Assembly (NCBI GenBank): GCA_026417495.1
Contig: JAOADD010000062.1
Span: 1-35,976, forward strand
Source: Ignavibacteria bacterium
Lineage (GTDB): Bacteria; Bacteroidota; Ignavibacteria; Tepidaquicellales; Tepidaquicellaceae
DNA length: 35,976 nucleotides
Direction: 5' to 3'
Made by a program: the position numbers and the translations under genes. Numbering within the stretch: position 1 is the stretch's first letter; each line of letters starts with the position of its first letter. The notes beneath the pieces are model-generated. The model worked only from the letters and a program-made list of their open reading frames with translations. It was not told the DNA's origin and did not search any database. Positions 35,639 to 35,976 of the stretch are shown piece after piece.

Positions 35639-35976
35639 TCATTTTATTAAAACCATTTTCTTAGTGTCAATAGAGTTTTCTGTTACTAACCTGTAAAAAT
35701 ACACACCACTTGGATAATTATCTGCATTCCAGGTTTTTTCATAAACTCCAGCACTTAATCGTTCATCAATTAGTGTTTCGATTTCCCTGCCAAGTAAATC
35801 AAAAATCACAAGCCTTACAAATGAACTTCTTGGTAGCATAAAAGTTATTTTAGTAGACGAATTAAACGGGTTTGGAAAATTTTGTTTAAGTATAAAATCT
35901 TTTGGAATTTCTGAAGCAATTTGTTTAACTTCTACCAAATTACCACCACCATTTGTAGTTTTTATTATCATACCAT
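35639..35976 (-). CDS. C-terminal end of a secreted protein with T9SS type A sorting domain (5' part outside window)
   Basis: The frame is open to the right edge, so the gene continues beyond the window; the Met visible near 35971 is probably internal. The first visible residues, GMIIKTTNGGGNL, match the repeat of Ycf48/BNR-like propellers (I-x-KTTNGG), so the missing part is likely a propeller. The last 85 residues are a T9SS type A domain (NFPNPFNSST, then GVYFYRL, ending KKMVLIK). The stop is TGA at 35639-35641. There is an intergenic gap of about 218 bases to the decayed gene. Confidence 0.85.
   Translation of the reverse strand, partial: GMIIKTTNGGGNLVEVKQIASEIPKDFILKQNFPNPFNSSTKITFMLPRSSFVRLVIFDLLGREIETLIDERLSAGVYEKTWNADNYPSGVYFYRLVTENSIDTKKMVLIK

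Overview
This window comes from an AT-rich bacterial chromosome, most likely of the Bacteroidota/Chlorobiota/Ignavibacteriota (FCB) group. Six proteins end in a type IX secretion system (T9SS) type A sorting domain built on the NYPNPFN motif, a seventh has a divergent C-terminus of the same kind, and two or three genes resemble T9SS machinery or accessory proteins (PorD-like, PorV/PorQ-like, PorZ-like). Start codons mostly lack a Shine-Dalgarno sequence, as is usual in Bacteroidota-like genomes. An LpxA-type acyltransferase points to a Gram-negative envelope, the 3' end of hypE to a [NiFe] hydrogenase, and a NuoJ and a CcmB homologue to a respiratory complex I and c-type cytochrome maturation encoded elsewhere. 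I cannot fix the genus; Ignavibacteria-like is my best inference.

Layout. 1-282 is the 3' end of hypE, closed by a strong bidirectional terminator. 367-2906 (-) holds two T9SS cargo genes: an FG-GAP/VCBS-repeat protein and a secreted cupredoxin. 3002-4786 (-) is an alpha/beta hydrolase behind a PorD-like (DUF4835) gene. Divergent from these, 4837-7829 (+) is a tight three-gene unit: a PorV/PorQ-like outer-membrane barrel, a PfkB-family kinase and an RmlD-like dTDP-sugar reductase. 8340-10349 encodes a secreted protein of thirteen beta-propeller-type repeats. serS (10735-12009) converges on an isolated nuoJ. 12849-15560 is a TPR protein followed by trxB. 15575-19247 (-) reads as a four-gene envelope/metabolism unit in the order GT2, lpxA, panB, DHH phosphoesterase. 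19636-22819 (+) is a PorZ-like propeller protein followed by a solitary HisA-like gene. 22825-25948 (-) is ccmB, then a secreted protein made of one domain repeated twice, then a GT-C-type membrane protein. 26298-30179 (+) has two more T9SS cargos, then a terminator, an MFS transporter and, convergent with it, PPK2. A TPR sensor histidine kinase occupies 32671-34692. The last kilobase holds a decayed gene (in-frame stop and probably a lost start codon) and the C-terminal end of another T9SS cargo.

How the genes fit together. The main theme is protein export to the cell surface. The cargos carry near-identical 85-residue C-terminal domains, and the window also encodes candidate export or attachment factors plus sugar-nucleotide and lipid A enzymes that could contribute to the glycolipid to which T9SS cargo is attached. 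That link is an inference from gene order. Housekeeping genes (serS, trxB, panB, lpxA) are interspersed. I see no tRNA, rRNA, CRISPR array, insertion sequence, phage or restriction genes, and no clear, completely new multi-gene system. The best leads are the duplicated-domain protein in the ccmB unit, the orphan hisA-like and nuoJ genes, the LpxA active-site substitution and the interrupted gene near the right end.
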